A DNA stretch of 64,000 nt from CAVSMC01 sp963728935 (GTDB taxonomy: Bacteria > Pseudomonadota > Gammaproteobacteria > Burkholderiales > Casimicrobiaceae), in the NCBI GenBank assembly GCA_963728935.1, contig CAVSMC010000001.1, positions 4,464,001-4,528,000 of the forward strand, read 5' to 3'. Both the position numbers and the translations under genes were made by a program. Positions 28,211 to 36,332 of the stretch are shown one piece after another. Position 1 is the stretch's first letter. Each line of letters begins with the position of its first letter. The notes below the pieces were generated by a model. It had not been told where the DNA came from. It saw only the letters and a program-made list of their open reading frames with translations, and searched no databases.

Positions 28211-28498
28211 TTAGTCGACGATGCCGATAACGTCATCTTCGCGCATGTGAAGCAGGTCCTGGCCTTCCAGCTTGAATTCCTGGCCCGAATACTTGCCAAA
28301 CAGGACCTTGTCCCCGGCTTTAACGCCCATCGCAACGAGCTTGCCGTTGTCGTCGATCTTGCCGGGTCCGGCGGAGACCACTTCACCCATCGAGGGCTTT
28401 TCGGCCGCCGTGTCCGGAATGACTATGCCGCCAGCGGTCTTGCGTTCCTCCTCGAGCCGCTTGACGATGATCCGATCGTGCAGGGGACGGAGTTTCAT
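28211..28498 (-). CDS. groS: 10-kDa co-chaperonin GroES
   Basis: A 95-residue lid of the GroEL chamber: MKLRPLHDRIIVKRLEEERKTAGGIVIPDTAAEKPS, mobile loop, DKVLFGKYSGQEFKLEGQDLLHMREDDVIGIVD. The ATG at 28498 is chosen; an in-frame GTG four codons upstream would add MSAP but lacks ribosome-site spacing. First gene of the operon, downstream of a sigma-32-like promoter. Confidence 0.96.
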   Translation of the reverse strand: MKLRPLHDRIIVKRLEEERKTAGGIVIPDTAAEKPSMGEVVSAGPGKIDDNGKLVAMGVKAGDKVLFGKYSGQEFKLEGQDLLHMREDDVIGIVD

Positions 28499-28659
28499 AG
28501 GTGCACTCACTTCCGATTATGAATAACAGGGAACTACGTCGCTGCGGGTCGAATGGACCCGAGGCGGCGGCGGGGTCGTCAGAGGGTCAGCCGAGAAGTC
28601 TCACGGACTCGCGGGGGCCTGTTCTTGCAACTTCTTGCAACCCGCGACTAACGCCTTCC

Positions 28660-28688
28660 AATATGGGGACATGGCGGCAACAAATCAA
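28660..28688 (-). promoter_or_regulatory. sigma-32-like heat-shock promoter of groES-groEL
   Basis: On the minus strand TTGATT (28688-28683) is followed after 14 bases by CCCCATATT (28668-28660). This fits the sigma-32 pattern (TTGAAA, 13-17 bases, CCCCATnT). Transcription would start near 28653, giving a leader of about 155 bases before groES. No CIRCE inverted repeat was seen. Confidence 0.65.
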
Positions 28689-28781
28689 CCCAGCGCTCTT
28701 AGTTCGACGATTCGGTCGAAGCGCGCCGGTCGGCGATGCACTAATCATTGCGGTATCGACACAGTGTTGCGTCATTCAGAA

Positions 28782-28795
28782 TTGATACGAATCAG
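28782..28795. promoter_or_regulatory. FNR-like box upstream of groES-groEL
   Basis: TTGATACGAATCAG matches the FNR consensus TTGAT-N4-ATCAA at 9 of 10 defined positions. It sits about 95 bases upstream of the sigma-32-like -35 element, in a region whose only downstream gene is groES. Control by one of the FNR-type regulators is inferred. Confidence 0.45.
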
Positions 28796-28986
28796 TAGTG
28801 TTTCAACGTTTGAGAACGAACGGCTTGTAAGTTGCTGATCAAACAACGCTGCGACTTGCTCTGCTCGTGGTGCCGCACCGTGACCGGGATCGGATGCGAC
28901 CGCGCCTCGATGGCATCTTTGTTCATCCGATCGCGTGACTCGGCGGCGACGTGGGGCCGTCACTGAGGCCACCGAGTGCGAACGGC

Positions 28987-29577
28987 CTACGTTCTTGGTC
29001 CGAGCATTCGTTTGCGACGGGACATCCGCGCGTAGTCCACCGCATCGGCAAGACGGTCGTAATGAAATCCGCTGTATCCGTAAACGCCCGCGCTGAACGA
29101 GATAGAGTGCCTAGCCATGAGTACCCTGGCGGACGCGTTCGGCGACTCCACCCGGGCCTCGTGCGTCACCGAACCGGGGTCGTTCCTTCCCGGCTGTCGC
29201 GACTGCATCAGTTCGGCATAAGAGACCGCCTCCGCAAGCTGGTCGTAGCGATAGCCGTTGTATCGGTAGTGGCGGCCGTCGTAGAGGATCGCGAAGGCCG
29301 ACATCAAGCGTCTGCGGTCATCGCGGCCATTCGGAACATGCGCCTGGGGCGCTCGCGCTCGCCCAGCTACGGATGCGCTTTCGGGTTCGATCGACTCGAG
29401 CTCGGCGCAGACCCGACTTTCGCCAGGAGGTTCGAGCGACGAAGAGGGTCGGTTCGTCTTGTCCATGCCTTCGACAGCCTCGTCGTCCGATACAGGAACC
29501 CTGGTGCTTTCGGCTATGAGGTCGTTCACTGACTGGCCAAGGAGGTTCTCTGCGCGCCTTCGAGTGGTTCGGCTCAT
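28987..29577 (-). CDS. hypothetical protein with duplicated Tyr-rich motif
   Basis: A 196-residue soluble protein with no recognised family. The N-terminal half is polar and disordered-looking (SRTTRRRAENLLGQSVNDLIAESTRVPVSDDEAVEGMDKTNRPSSSLEPPGE). The C-terminal half carries two related units: DGRHYRYNGYRYDQLAEAVSYAELM (about 104-128) and AGVYGYSGFHYDRLADAVDYARMS (about 163-186). The shared frame is Y-x-Y-x-G-[YF]-x-YD-[QR]-LA-[ED]-AV-x-YA. The start is placed at the ATG of MSRTTRR; an upstream TTG could add five residues. The gap to groES (28499-28986) contains the promoter and FNR-like box only. Confidence 0.72.
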   Translation of the reverse strand: MSRTTRRRAENLLGQSVNDLIAESTRVPVSDDEAVEGMDKTNRPSSSLEPPGESRVCAELESIEPESASVAGRARAPQAHVPNGRDDRRRLMSAFAILYDGRHYRYNGYRYDQLAEAVSYAELMQSRQPGRNDPGSVTHEARVESPNASARVLMARHSISFSAGVYGYSGFHYDRLADAVDYARMSRRKRMLGPRT

Positions 29578-30149
29578 GTCTTTCTCTGGCAACGTCTATT
29601 GCATGTCGCTGCGCTTGGTAGTCGTTAATTTAGTCGTCAATTGGACCGGCTGCGGCGATTCACGGAACTGCGCCGGCGCCAGAGCAGGTGTTGGCCCGCC
29701 ACGGCGCAATGATCTCGCCGACGGCGGCTACGAAGCTCCCGGCAGACCAGAGGATCGCGAGAGAGGGTGCCTGACACAAATGACCGAGTCTCGCGGCTTC
29801 CGTCTCTCTTCACAATACGCGTGCCGTGGATCGCGCGTCTGTGCGTTGTCACTCTTACCGATGTCGTGCGTATTCCGGCGAAGTTGACCGGCGAATCCGT
29901 TGCGATTCAATAATCCGTCGGAGGATTCGCCAACCGCGAGCGCATCACCTCGCCTATCGAGCTGAAGGGTCAGGCTACGGGTGCGCTGCCTCGTTTCTGT
30001 GTTGGTCGAGTTGCCTCCATCAAATGGGCTTGGCGTGTTGCGCAATGGCCTCCCGATTCTGACCGCGGTTGCGAGCGGGAATGCGTGCCCCACACCGCAA
30101 TGGGTGTTTGGACTACGCGGCGGTTGCCCCACATCGCTTACAGTGTCTG
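29578..30149. other. intergenic region, no gene recognised
   Basis: About 570 bases. Frames on both strands are short or Arg-rich and unsupported. The right end may hold the eroded N-terminal part of the broken glycine-zipper gene that follows. Confidence 0.35.
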
Positions 30150-30388
30150 CGGCTTGGCGTCGCCCTCGCGAGGTCACCGAAGGCGGCAGAAGGTGCAGGT
30201 GTCGGCGGCGCAATCGGTGGAACGCTGGGTGCAATCGTCGCCGCAGTCGGAACGTCGCGCGTCGAGCGCTACGAATCCGCATCAAGAGGGGCGGAATCCT
30301 GATGGGCGTCAAAGCCCGCTCGGACGACGACGCCAAGTACTTCCAGCAGGAGTGGCAGCGCAACAACGGCACCGAGATCTACGCTTGA
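30150..30388 (+). pseudogene. remnant of a glycine-zipper stress protein gene
   Basis: Two frames together give a recognisable protein end. One reads KAAEGAGVGGAIGGTLGAIVAAVGTS, then RVERYES. A one-base shift near 30,281 gives IKRGGILMGVKARSDDDAK, then YFQQEWQRNNGTEIYA and a stop. Family members (general-stress 17M-like, with Gly-zipper helices) have these blocks in one frame. They have about 30-60 more residues between the glycine-zipper part and the RYES segment, so there is an internal deletion as well. The N-terminal domain was not found. It sits 34 bases before the hemerythrin gene, as though the two once formed a unit. Confidence 0.7.
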
Positions 30389-30422
30389 CTGCCACGTCAT
30401 TCTTCCAAATCGAAAGGCATCA

Positions 30423-31007
30423 ATGGCAACGAGCACATCCAACTCAACGCCCGCGAAGGGCGAGACCGCAAACCATCAGGACGCAATCGCACTGCTGACG
30501 GCGGACCACAAGGCAGTCAAAGCGCTGTTCAAGGAATTCGAACAGCTTACCGAGCAGGAAGATGCCGACGAGCAAAAGGCGGCGCTCGTCGAGAAGATCT
30601 GCAACGAGCTGACCGTTCACGCGCAGGCGGAAGAGGAGATCTTCTACCCCGCCGTGCGCGAAGCCATCGACGACGATTCCCTGATGGACGAAGCCGACGT
30701 GGAGCACGCCAGCGCCAAGGATCTGATCGCCCAACTCGAGGGCATGTTGCCCGGCGACGACCACTACGACGCAAAAGTCGTGGTCCTCGGCGAGTACGTC
30801 AACCACCACATCGAGGAAGAGGAAGGCGAGATGTTCGTGAAGGCGCGCAAGTGCGACGTCGACACGGCCGCATTGGGCGTCGAGATCGCCGCGCGCAAGC
30901 ACGAGCTCAAGTCGGAGCTCGGCATCGACGACGATGCGCCGGAAGTCGCCTCGAAGCGCGAATCCGGCAACAGCTCGAAGAAAGCGACGTCGACCGCCCG
31001 CAAGTAA
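30423..31007 (+). CDS. hemerythrin HHE domain protein
   Basis: A 194-residue cytosolic protein with a four-helix hemerythrin-like fold (residues about 18-140). Candidate diiron ligands are H29 (LLTADHKAVKALF), H66 and E70 (LTVHAQAEEEIFYP), H95 (DVEHASAKDLI), and H128/H129 with E133 (YVNHHIEEEEGEMF). The family binds oxygen or NO, or handles iron and peroxide stress. The last 40 residues are a Lys/Ser/Thr-rich low-complexity tail (SKRESGNSSKKATSTARK). Fits the low-oxygen theme of the region. Start is the first Met of an Asn/Ser/Thr-rich N-terminus. Confidence 0.9.
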   Translation: MATSTSNSTPAKGETANHQDAIALLTADHKAVKALFKEFEQLTEQEDADEQKAALVEKICNELTVHAQAEEEIFYPAVREAIDDDSLMDEADVEHASAKDLIAQLEGMLPGDDHYDAKVVVLGEYVNHHIEEEEGEMFVKARKCDVDTAALGVEIAARKHELKSELGIDDDAPEVASKRESGNSSKKATSTARK

Positions 31008-31098
31008 CGTTTATATCGGCTCACATGCAACGGCGTGTGGGTTGCCCGTTCCGTTGCGGCGGCCGACGGCCGCTGCACGAACACATCGAAGGGACGCA

Positions 31099-31359
31099 GT
31101 GCAACGCAAATCTCTCACACTGGCGCTGGCGATTGCCGGCGCCGTCGGCTTGGGCGCTGCGGTACCCGGCTTCACTCAGGCTATGGGCGGCAACACCAGC
31201 AGCCACACCGGGGGCGCCGCCGCTGCTCAATCGGGGACGACTACCCGGACGGGGACCGCGCAAACGGATGCCACGAGAACGCCGTCGACTGGCATCGACT
31301 CAACGACGGCGAGCGGCACGATGAACCGCGACAGCGCCGCCACAACCCTCAAGGCCTGA
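31099..31359 (+). CDS. small exported Ser/Thr/Gly-rich protein
   Basis: An 86-residue precursor. The signal peptide QRKSLTLALAIAGAVGLGAAVPGFTQA is followed by a low-complexity mature part (GGNTSSHTGGAAAAQSGTTTRTGTAQTDATRTPSTGIDSTTASGT). No cysteine, no known domain. The GTG at 31099 is used because GAAGGGA precedes it. Probably periplasmic; such short Ser/Thr-rich proteins are common hypothetical proteins in Burkholderia. It follows the hemerythrin gene by 91 bases. Confidence 0.68.
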   Translation: MQRKSLTLALAIAGAVGLGAAVPGFTQAMGGNTSSHTGGAAAAQSGTTTRTGTAQTDATRTPSTGIDSTTASGTMNRDSAATTLKA

Positions 31360-31753
31360 CACCGGCGGAGGCCGTCTGTAGGGCAACGTGGACTCGGCGG
31401 CCGGCCCGGCGCGTACCGCCTCGGGCGTGCAAGGCGGAAACATGGGGCCGGGAAATTCGAAAGGGCAGTAGACGTCCACTTTCAGCGAAACGGCCCCATT
31501 GGCGGCCCTTTTCTTTGCTTCGACCACGTGCAGGGTACTTCACGATCTCGGCGAACCGCCTGCCGCTCGCAATGATCGACCGGACTCCGTCATTGAGGAT
31601 CACGACATGAGGTCGTTTGATCTTGAACGCTTCCGCAGGAATTACGAATACACTCCTGCCTGAACGATAAGGTATAAGCGACGGCGCGACCTGGAATTCC
31701 TCATGACCTAGCGTATCCTCAAGGACGCAGATCGGGATCCACGTGCACAGGCT
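31360..31753. other. intergenic region with possible plus-strand terminator
   Basis: About 390 bases. Near 31,485-31,515 the plus strand has GGCC(8-base loop)GGCC followed by CTTTTCTTT, a weak terminator-like structure for the exported-protein gene. On the minus strand, 31,540-31,745 reads as a natural-looking peptide (CVLEDTLGHEEFQVAPSLIP...VFVIPAEAF) without a clear start; see findings. Confidence 0.35.
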
Positions 31754-33067
31754 ATGAATAGGGACGAGCAGGAAGTCGAGTTGGGCGCGTTTGCCACGCA
31801 CCTGCATGAACGTCGTAACGCGATACTTGTCGCGTGGGGCCGCGCGTCGGAGAGCGACCCGAAGATCACGACGTCGACGACGTTGTCGCGGGTGCTCTTC
31901 TACGACCACATACCGAACATGCTTGACGCGCTCGAGCGCAAGCTGCGGGCGACTCGTATTGGCGAAAGATTGAGCGCGGCGCAGGATGAGACCACCAACG
32001 CCGAAGGGCATGGGCTGCAACGCTGGCAACAGGGTTACAACGAGCAGGAGGTCATGCGAGAGTGGATTTGGCTTAACGAATGTCTCGCCGACGAGCTCGA
32101 GAATTATGCCGTGGCCCGACCGCAGATAGCGGCGGAAGTGATGTCTGCGGCGTGGCGGCTGGTGGCGCAGTTCATGGTGACCGGCATGAGCGAGAGCGTG
32201 GGGCAGTATGCGGATCTGCAGCGCGCGGACGCTTCCGCGCGCTTGCACGCGCTCGAGGACGCGCTGCGAGAGCTTACGTCGCTTGAACGGCAGCGCGCGC
32301 AGGCATGGCATGAAGCCACGCATGACCTGCGCGGCAATCTGAGCATCGTGCATAACGTAGCGAGCGTGCTTCAAAGCAGGAGCTCGAAGGCGCCTCCCCT
32401 GCAGACGTCGCTTCGCATGCTCGAGCGCGGCGTGACCTCGCTGCGCGCGCTTCTCGAAGACCTCTCGACGCAAGCGCGTCTCGACGCGGGGCGCGAACAG
32501 CGTGAGGTCAGGCCGTTCGACGCTGCACACGCCCTCGCCGAGCTGTGCGCGAGCTCACAGCCGATCGCCGCCGCGCACGGACTTTTCCTGAAGGCAGAGG
32601 GGCCGCCGAGCTTGGCGGTGCAAGGCGATCAGGTAAAGACGTGTCGCATCGCACAGAACCTCCTGCTCAATGCGCTGCACTACACGAAGCACGGCGGGGT
32701 GAAGGTGGCGTGGGAATACGCGGAGTCCGGCGCTGAGCGATGGGTCCTCTGCGTGCAGGACACGGGACCGGGATTGGGAACCGACGCCGCCACGCCGCTT
32801 TCCGTCGCGCTCGACGCGGCGACGCGCGACACGCAGAAGATCGAAGGGCGCGCGAACGAGATGGGTTCAGGCGGACACGATAGCGACAAGGTGCCAACTC
32901 TCGCATCGCGCTCGTCTCCCGGCGTCGATCAGCCGGGAGAAGGCATCGGCCTCGCGATCGTCAAACGTCTTTGCGAGTTGCTCGACGCAAGCCTCGAGCT
33001 TCAGACGGAGTCGGGCAAAGGCACGACTTTTCGCGTCACGTTTCCCAGTACCTACGTAAAGGGATAG
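31754..33067 (+). CDS. soluble sensor histidine kinase
   Basis: A 437-residue kinase without membrane helices. Residues about 1-150 are an RsbR/RsbT-co-antagonist-like four-helix N-terminal domain (FATHLHERRNAILVAWGRAS...VMREWIWLNECLADELENY). Dimerisation/phospho-acceptor H190 lies in HDLRGNLSIVHNVASVL. ATPase motifs follow: N-box QNLLLNALHYT, G1 VQDTGPGLG, G2 GEGIGLAIVKRLCELL. A roughly 45-residue insertion rich in Asp/Ser/Gly lies between G1 and G2. No cognate regulator is adjacent; the stand-alone receiver at 16927 is one candidate. The input signal is unknown. Confidence 0.9.
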   Translation: MNRDEQEVELGAFATHLHERRNAILVAWGRASESDPKITTSTTLSRVLFYDHIPNMLDALERKLRATRIGERLSAAQDETTNAEGHGLQRWQQGYNEQEVMREWIWLNECLADELENYAVARPQIAAEVMSAAWRLVAQFMVTGMSESVGQYADLQRADASARLHALEDALRELTSLERQRAQAWHEATHDLRGNLSIVHNVASVLQSRSSKAPPLQTSLRMLERGVTSLRALLEDLSTQARLDAGREQREVRPFDAAHALAELCASSQPIAAAHGLFLKAEGPPSLAVQGDQVKTCRIAQNLLLNALHYTKHGGVKVAWEYAESGAERWVLCVQDTGPGLGTDAATPLSVALDAATRDTQKIEGRANEMGSGGHDSDKVPTLASRSSPGVDQPGEGIGLAIVKRLCELLDASLELQTESGKGTTFRVTFPSTYVKG

Positions 33068-33122
33068 CAACGGCCTTGCCGTTGGACGAAGAACGGAACG
33101 TACGACGCAAGGCGGGGCCCTC

Positions 33123-33581
33123 CTATAAAGACGCGCAGTGCGCGATCTCGAGACGCCGGATCGTGCCGCCGGAGTAGGTGCGCACCGGATGGTCGGCCGC
33201 GTGAGTCAACCCCATGAATGCGAGGCCTTCGTCAACGCGCATATTGCGCATCGCCCGCGGAATGTCGTAGAGGCGCGTGAATATCTCGAGATTCTCGCGG
33301 CCCGTGAGTTCGCCATCGGCGGATAGCGCTTGCGGCACGTAGCCGATGATGGCGCGAACGCTGGCCGACTCCGCTGCAATATCGTATCCGCCGACCTTGG
33401 CGCTCCCCGCACTGGGTGGAACAAGCGTCGTCAACATCTTGACTAGCGTGGTCTTGCCGGCACCGTTTCGACCGAGCAGTCCGAACACTTCGCCCTTGCT
33501 GACGGCGAGATCGACGAAATCGCCGGCTACGATATGACCGAAACGTCGCGTCAGCGACTCGGTGACTAGGGTTGCTGCCAA
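33123..33581 (-). pseudogene. truncated ABC transporter ATP-binding protein
   Basis: 152 codons covering the N-terminal half of a DrrA/CcmA-type ATPase: Walker A GRNGAGKTT, Q-loop GYVPQ, and signature YSGGTIRRLEIAH. It stops immediately after the signature, so Walker B, D-loop and switch His are missing. It cannot hydrolyse ATP as it stands. No permease gene is adjacent. The frame is otherwise intact with a good start, so the loss of the 3' part looks like a deletion fused to unrelated sequence at about 33,145. Confidence 0.85.
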
Positions 33582-33676
33582 CTAAATGCGCGATTCTCAC
33601 CTTAGCCTTGCGATGCAGAGCGAAGCTGTGCGGCGAACGCGCAAATCACCAACGGCTCCGGCACGCTCCGGTCAGC

Positions 33677-33898
33677 CTACGTGTTCACGCCAGATGCGCC
33701 CGCGAGCGCCTTGCCCATTGTTTCCGCCCGCGCACTCCATTCGGGCGTGCCCAGCCCGCACGCCTCGATCGGCCACTGCGGATTCTTAATCGCCAACGGC
33801 GCGCTGGCCATCCGGTAGTGCCCGCCACCGAACTGATGGGCCCCCTTGGCGCGGATCGCGACAACATCTTCCGGAAGACTGAGCATGATCTCTACCAC
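33677..33898 (-). CDS. possible small hypothetical protein
   Basis: A 73-codon frame starting at GTG. The first 19 residues (MVEIMLSLPEDVVAIRAKG) resemble the opening strand of SpoIIAA-like proteins. The rest (HQFGGGHYRMASAPLAIKNPQWPIEACGLGTPEW...) does not fit that fold and was not recognised. No ribosome site. Could be a chimaeric remnant. It lies between the hydrolase stop (33956) and the broken ABC gene. Confidence 0.3.
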   Translation of the reverse strand: MVEIMLSLPEDVVAIRAKGAHQFGGGHYRMASAPLAIKNPQWPIEACGLGTPEWSARAETMGKALAGASGVNT

Positions 33899-33955
33899 GG
33901 CATCGTCGTCTCAGAGACTCGTATCGAGCTGCGAACTATCGTGCAAGCCGGCTCA

Positions 33956-35095
33956 TCACGACTTAGGTTGGTGCTGCTTAATCCACGCACCGATTTCGGG
34001 CCAGACGTGCTGCAGCGTCTGCGAACCCATAAAAAGCCCGATGTGACCGCCCGGCACCAGTTTCTTCACGATCTCGTGCTTGGGCGTTCCGACGAGTTCC
34101 TCTGCATTGAAGACCTGGTCCTGGGTCGTGATGTCGTCGGACTCGCCGGCGAGCAGGTACAGCGGAACTTTGATATCTCCAAGCGAGATGGTCTGACCTA
34201 GCGCGACGAATGTGCCCTTTGCCAACCGGTTTTCCTTGAACAGCTCGGTGATGGCCTGAAGATACCAGCGCCCGGGCAAGTCGATCGGATTTTCGTACCA
34301 GCGCTCGAAGTGCTCAGTGCGCTTGATGTAGGACTTATCCTCGATGTGCTCATAGAGCTCGAGGTATTTTCCCAGGTATTGCTGTTCGGGATTCATGCTT
34401 TTCCATCCGGCGAGCATGAATTTCCCGAGCATTCGTCCGCCACCTGCGGCGACCATCTCCTCGTAGAAACTTAGTGGGAGCTCGTGCGCCAGCTTCTTTA
34501 TCGCTCCATTGCCGGCAGCGGTGTCAATCGGTGAGCCGGCCAGCACCAGTGTCGCCACTTTGCCCGGAAATCGGGCCGCAAACATTGCCGACAGCCAGCC
34601 GCCCTGGCACAGGCCGATCAAGTGAACTCTTCCACCAAGGGTGTCGACCGCGACATTGAGATCGGCTAGATAGATATCGATGTCGAAATCCTTCATTGCC
34701 TCGGTCGCGCTTTTCCAATCGGTGACGAGGATCCGTGCCAGGCCACAATCCAGCAGCGTCTCGACCAGGCTCTGGCCCTTGTCGTAATCGGCGATGGTCG
34801 AGCTATGACCTGCATAGGGAGCGTCAATCAGTATGGGTAGTTCACCAACGCCAGGAGTAGCTCGCGAGAAATCGCGCAGGCGCATGGTATTCAGATCCGC
34901 TAGGACGTGGTTCGATGTTCCCCAGTCCGGCTCGGGTGGTGCAGCGATTTCTTGGACTTCTCCCACGTAGCGCAGGTTATCTTGAAACAACGCCATGCCT
35001 TCCTCGCCGAGTTCGATTGCGGCGGCGAAGGGCCAGAACCACGGAACGCTATGCTCCTGGCGCGGGTGGTGAATAACGCGGTGCGGGGTAGCCAT
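33956..35095 (-). CDS. alpha/beta hydrolase of the PHA synthase/depolymerase group
   Basis: A 379-residue cytosolic protein. The nucleophile elbow is HLIGLCQGGWLSAMFAARF, with C163 in the G-x-C-x-G box typical of polyhydroxyalkanoate synthases and related acyl hydrolases. Further landmarks are LPILIDAPYAGHSS, LVTDWKSATEAMKDFDIDIYLADL, an Asp in YLLAGESDDITTQDQV and the terminal His in VPGGHIGLFMGSQTLQHVW. It lacks the N-terminal domain of class I synthases (about 560 residues). The likely role is cleaving or transferring hydroxyacyl chains (PHB mobilisation). It is the last gene of the N-ATPase-pta-ackA operon, 36 bases after ackA. That context suggests feeding acyl-CoA or hydroxyacids into acetate/ATP production. 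Confidence 0.8.
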   Translation of the reverse strand: MATPHRVIHHPRQEHSVPWFWPFAAAIELGEEGMALFQDNLRYVGEVQEIAAPPEPDWGTSNHVLADLNTMRLRDFSRATPGVGELPILIDAPYAGHSSTIADYDKGQSLVETLLDCGLARILVTDWKSATEAMKDFDIDIYLADLNVAVDTLGGRVHLIGLCQGGWLSAMFAARFPGKVATLVLAGSPIDTAAGNGAIKKLAHELPLSFYEEMVAAGGGRMLGKFMLAGWKSMNPEQQYLGKYLELYEHIEDKSYIKRTEHFERWYENPIDLPGRWYLQAITELFKENRLAKGTFVALGQTISLGDIKVPLYLLAGESDDITTQDQVFNAEELVGTPKHEIVKKLVPGGHIGLFMGSQTLQHVWPEIGAWIKQHQPKS

Positions 35096-35131
35096 GGCTT
35101 GCTTCCGACGAACTTGGATGAAGGGTATCCG

Positions 35132-36313
35132 CTATTGATTGGTCAGCGTGAAGGTATGGCGGGCAACCATCAACTCTTCGTTGGTCGGGATCACCCACAC
35201 TGAGACAGAGCTATCCGGTGTGCTAATTCGCGGTCCGCCTGCACGGTTGGATTGCGACTCCAGGCGAATGCCAAGCCAAGCGGATTCTTCGCAGATACGG
35301 GCTCGAATCTCCGGCGCATGCTCGCCGATTCCAGCCGTAAATACCAAGGCGTCCATCCCACCAGCGGCAGCCGCGAGCGATCCGATTTCCCGAGCGGCCC
35401 GATAAACGAAGAGGTCGATTGCTTCGCGGGCACGGGAGTCGCTGCTAGCCAACAACTGACGCATATCGCTGCTGACCCCGGATACACCTAGCAAACCCGA
35501 TTGTTGATAAAGCAAGGTTTCGATTGCCTCGGCGCTCATGTCCTTTTCTTTAAGCAGGTAGAGCACGACGCCGGGATCGAGCACGCCGCAACGGGTGCCC
35601 ATCAGCAGGCCGTCCAAGGCGCTAAAGCCCATCGTGGTGGCTACGCTTTTGCCGCCGATCAGGGCACACATACTCGCGCCGCTGCCCAGATGGGCCACGA
35701 TCGTGCGCCCAGTGGCTACTTTCGGTTCGACCTTCGGTAATTCCCCGGCGATGTACTCGTAGGACAAGCCGTGGAACCCGTAACGCCAGACCCCTTCCTT
35801 GGTCAGTGCATCCGGCAATCCATAAATGCGGGAGATTCTTGGATTGGTCGCGTGAAAGGCGGTATCGAAGCAGGCCACCTGAGGGAGTCCCGGGTGCCGC
35901 ACCGCCAGTGCTTCGATCGGCGCCAGATTATGCGGCTGGTGCAGTGGTGCCAACGGTATCAACGCCCGTAAGTCGGCCAATACATCAGGGGTGACGAGCT
36001 GTGGCGCAATGTAGGAAAGACCGCCGTGCGCCACGCGATGTCCCGCGGCCGTCAATCGATTCGGCCCCAGATGTGCCTCGATCCAGGCAATCAGGTGTCC
36101 GAGCAAGTCCTCATGCGATGTGCGCGTATCCCATCGATGTTCGGCAAGCGGCAGGCCGCGGTTGTCTTCGGCAAAGAAATGCGGAGCAGTGCCGATGCCT
36201 TCAATTTCACCGTGAGCGATGCTATTCAGCACCTCGCTGGTTTGGCCTGCGAGCAAGGAAAACTTTATGCTGGAAGATCCTGCATTGATGACGACCAAAC
36301 ACTTGGCGGACAT
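35132..36313 (-). CDS. ackA: acetate kinase
   Basis: A 393-residue cytosolic enzyme: acetyl phosphate + ADP to acetate + ATP. Family signatures: N-terminal VINAGSSSIKFSLL, GHRVAHGG, HLGSGASMCALIGGKSVATTMGFSALDGLLMGTRCGVLDPGVVLYLL, and VFTAGIGEHAPEIRARICEES. Length is normal. The start at MSAKC fits family N-termini; a Met nine codons upstream (36340) would overlap the restored end of pta and is the alternative. It lies directly downstream of pta and upstream of the PHA-type hydrolase, all in the N-ATPase operon. The pair supplies ATP by substrate-level phosphorylation when respiration is limited. Confidence 0.94.
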   Translation of the reverse strand: MSAKCLVVINAGSSSIKFSLLAGQTSEVLNSIAHGEIEGIGTAPHFFAEDNRGLPLAEHRWDTRTSHEDLLGHLIAWIEAHLGPNRLTAAGHRVAHGGLSYIAPQLVTPDVLADLRALIPLAPLHQPHNLAPIEALAVRHPGLPQVACFDTAFHATNPRISRIYGLPDALTKEGVWRYGFHGLSYEYIAGELPKVEPKVATGRTIVAHLGSGASMCALIGGKSVATTMGFSALDGLLMGTRCGVLDPGVVLYLLKEKDMSAEAIETLLYQQSGLLGVSGVSSDMRQLLASSDSRAREAIDLFVYRAAREIGSLAAAAGGMDALVFTAGIGEHAPEIRARICEESAWLGIRLESQSNRAGGPRISTPDSSVSVWVIPTNEELMVARHTFTLTNQ

Positions 36314-36332
36314 CTTGGCATCCACAGTCGAA

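Noticed and set aside
33956..35095. Naming the gene as a true PHA synthase
   Set aside because: It has the G-x-C-x-G box but is too short and lacks the N-terminal domain of class I synthases; a broader alpha/beta hydrolase call is safer.
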